Part shown: piece after piece, positions 63,733 to 64,000 of the stretch
Position numbering within the stretch: the first letter of the stretch is position 1
Layout of the letters: each line of letters opens with the position of its first letter
DNA from: Nonomuraea sp. NBC_00507
Lineage (GTDB): Bacteria; Actinomycetota; Actinomycetes; Streptosporangiales; Streptosporangiaceae
Assembly: GCF_036013525.1 (NCBI RefSeq)
Contig: NZ_CP107853.1
Location: 2,294,001 to 2,358,000 of the forward strand
Direction: 5' to 3'
DNA: 64,000 bases
Made by a program: the position numbers and the translations under genes
The notes under the pieces: model-generated
Database searches by the model: none
What the model saw: the letters and a program-made list of their open reading frames with translations, nothing else
What the model was told of the DNA's origin: nothing

Positions 63733-64000
63733 CTATGGCAATTCTGTGAGAACGTACGCGGCCACGAGCTCCTCCTTGCCCTTGAGGCTGAGCCGCCCCA
63801 GCGGGTTCACCTTCGCGCCGCGACCCAGTTGCTTGAGCGTCGTGTCTCCGATGACCACGGTGCCCGGCTCGGCGATGCCCTCGAGCCTGGCGGCCACGTT
63901 CACGCAGTCACCCATCGCGTTGAAGCCGCGCAGCTCGGGGCTGCCGATGTTGCCGACCAGGGCCGGCCCCGTGTTGACGCCGATCCGGAACGTCGGCCAC
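63733..64000 (-). CDS. Class III adenylate/guanylate cyclase, C-terminal part (cut by window end)
   Basis: The frame is open to the window end. Visible residues read RIGVNTGPALVGNIGSPELR, then GFNAMGDCVNVAARLEGIAE, PGTVVIGD; this is the class III cyclase signature (GDCVNVAARL with the transition-state asparagine and Arg). It makes cyclic nucleotide and lies 34 bp upstream of the Crp-type gene, so signal and receiver may be encoded together. Confidence 0.85.
   Translation of the reverse strand, partial: WPTFRIGVNTGPALVGNIGSPELRGFNAMGDCVNVAARLEGIAEPGTVVIGDTTLKQLGRGAKVNPLGRLSLKGKEELVAAYVLTELP

Overview
The window is high-GC actinobacterial chromosome: many GTG starts, tight or overlapping genes, LAL and SARP regulators, a CBM2-bearing glycosidase, an expansin, BldC, and the bldC / valine dehydrogenase / DUF3073 / purM / purF neighbourhood familiar from Streptomyces and relatives. 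A filamentous actinomycete is well supported; Streptosporangiaceae (Nonomuraea-like) is an impression from gene content, not a demonstrated assignment.

Layout. 1-2.1 kb: the end of an MFS exporter, then a divergent DUF692/MNIO-type TIM-barrel oxygenase overlapping a partner protein. This looks like the right-hand end of a peptide-modification (RiPP-like) cassette that continues outside the window. 2.2-3.8 kb: transposase remnant, DUF4279 gene, a gene-poor stretch and tRNA-Lys. 3.9-9.2 kb: glutaryl-CoA dehydrogenase, PspC protein, MFS, zincin, membrane metallophosphoesterase and a tRNA-Glu/Asp/Phe cluster. 9.3-9.7 kb: a truncated barstar-like fragment. 9.7-16.3 kb: a sugar-catabolic unit made of a DeoR regulator, a divergent promoter region with repeated TGCGGTA boxes, an ABC importer (binding lipoprotein and two permeases, no ATPase), a class II ketose-bisphosphate aldolase and an ADP-dependent sugar kinase family protein. 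16.4-23.6 kb: YefM-YoeB with a perfect TGTACA palindrome, a hydrolase remnant, a secreted protein, a LAL regulator, an expansin, a broken VapBC pair and two unknown genes.

23.6-29.3 kb: SARP regulator, a septum-formation-like lipoprotein, and a secreted glycosidase with Fn3 and CBM2. 29.4-36.7 kb: TetR facing a DUF418 / methyltransferase / fructosamine-kinase operon across a 45-bp dyad, then a membrane protein, exonuclease, coiled-coil protein, lipoamide dehydrogenase and tautomerase-like gene. 36.7-43.9 kb: orphan response regulator, pyrD, GNAT, GH20 hexosaminidase translationally coupled to a lipoprotein amidase, a repeat-rich intergenic segment, LacI and TetR regulators. 43.9-51 kb: the conserved bldC-to-purF block, carrying a divergent alpha/beta-hydrolase and CGNR regulator pair with four CTAATG half-sites. 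51-64 kb: MarR/SDR, proline-rich DUF4190 protein, SCP-like protein, PhoX-type phosphatase, ABC exporter, DHA2 exporter with its TetR and operator, MTHFR-like protein, MazEF, a second DHA2 exporter, a Crp/Fnr regulator and a class III nucleotide cyclase cut by the window end.

The two most unusual pieces are the MNIO cassette at the left edge and the ADP-dependent kinase plus aldolase sugar operon. Family assignments are from recognised motifs and remembered family features; no database search was possible.
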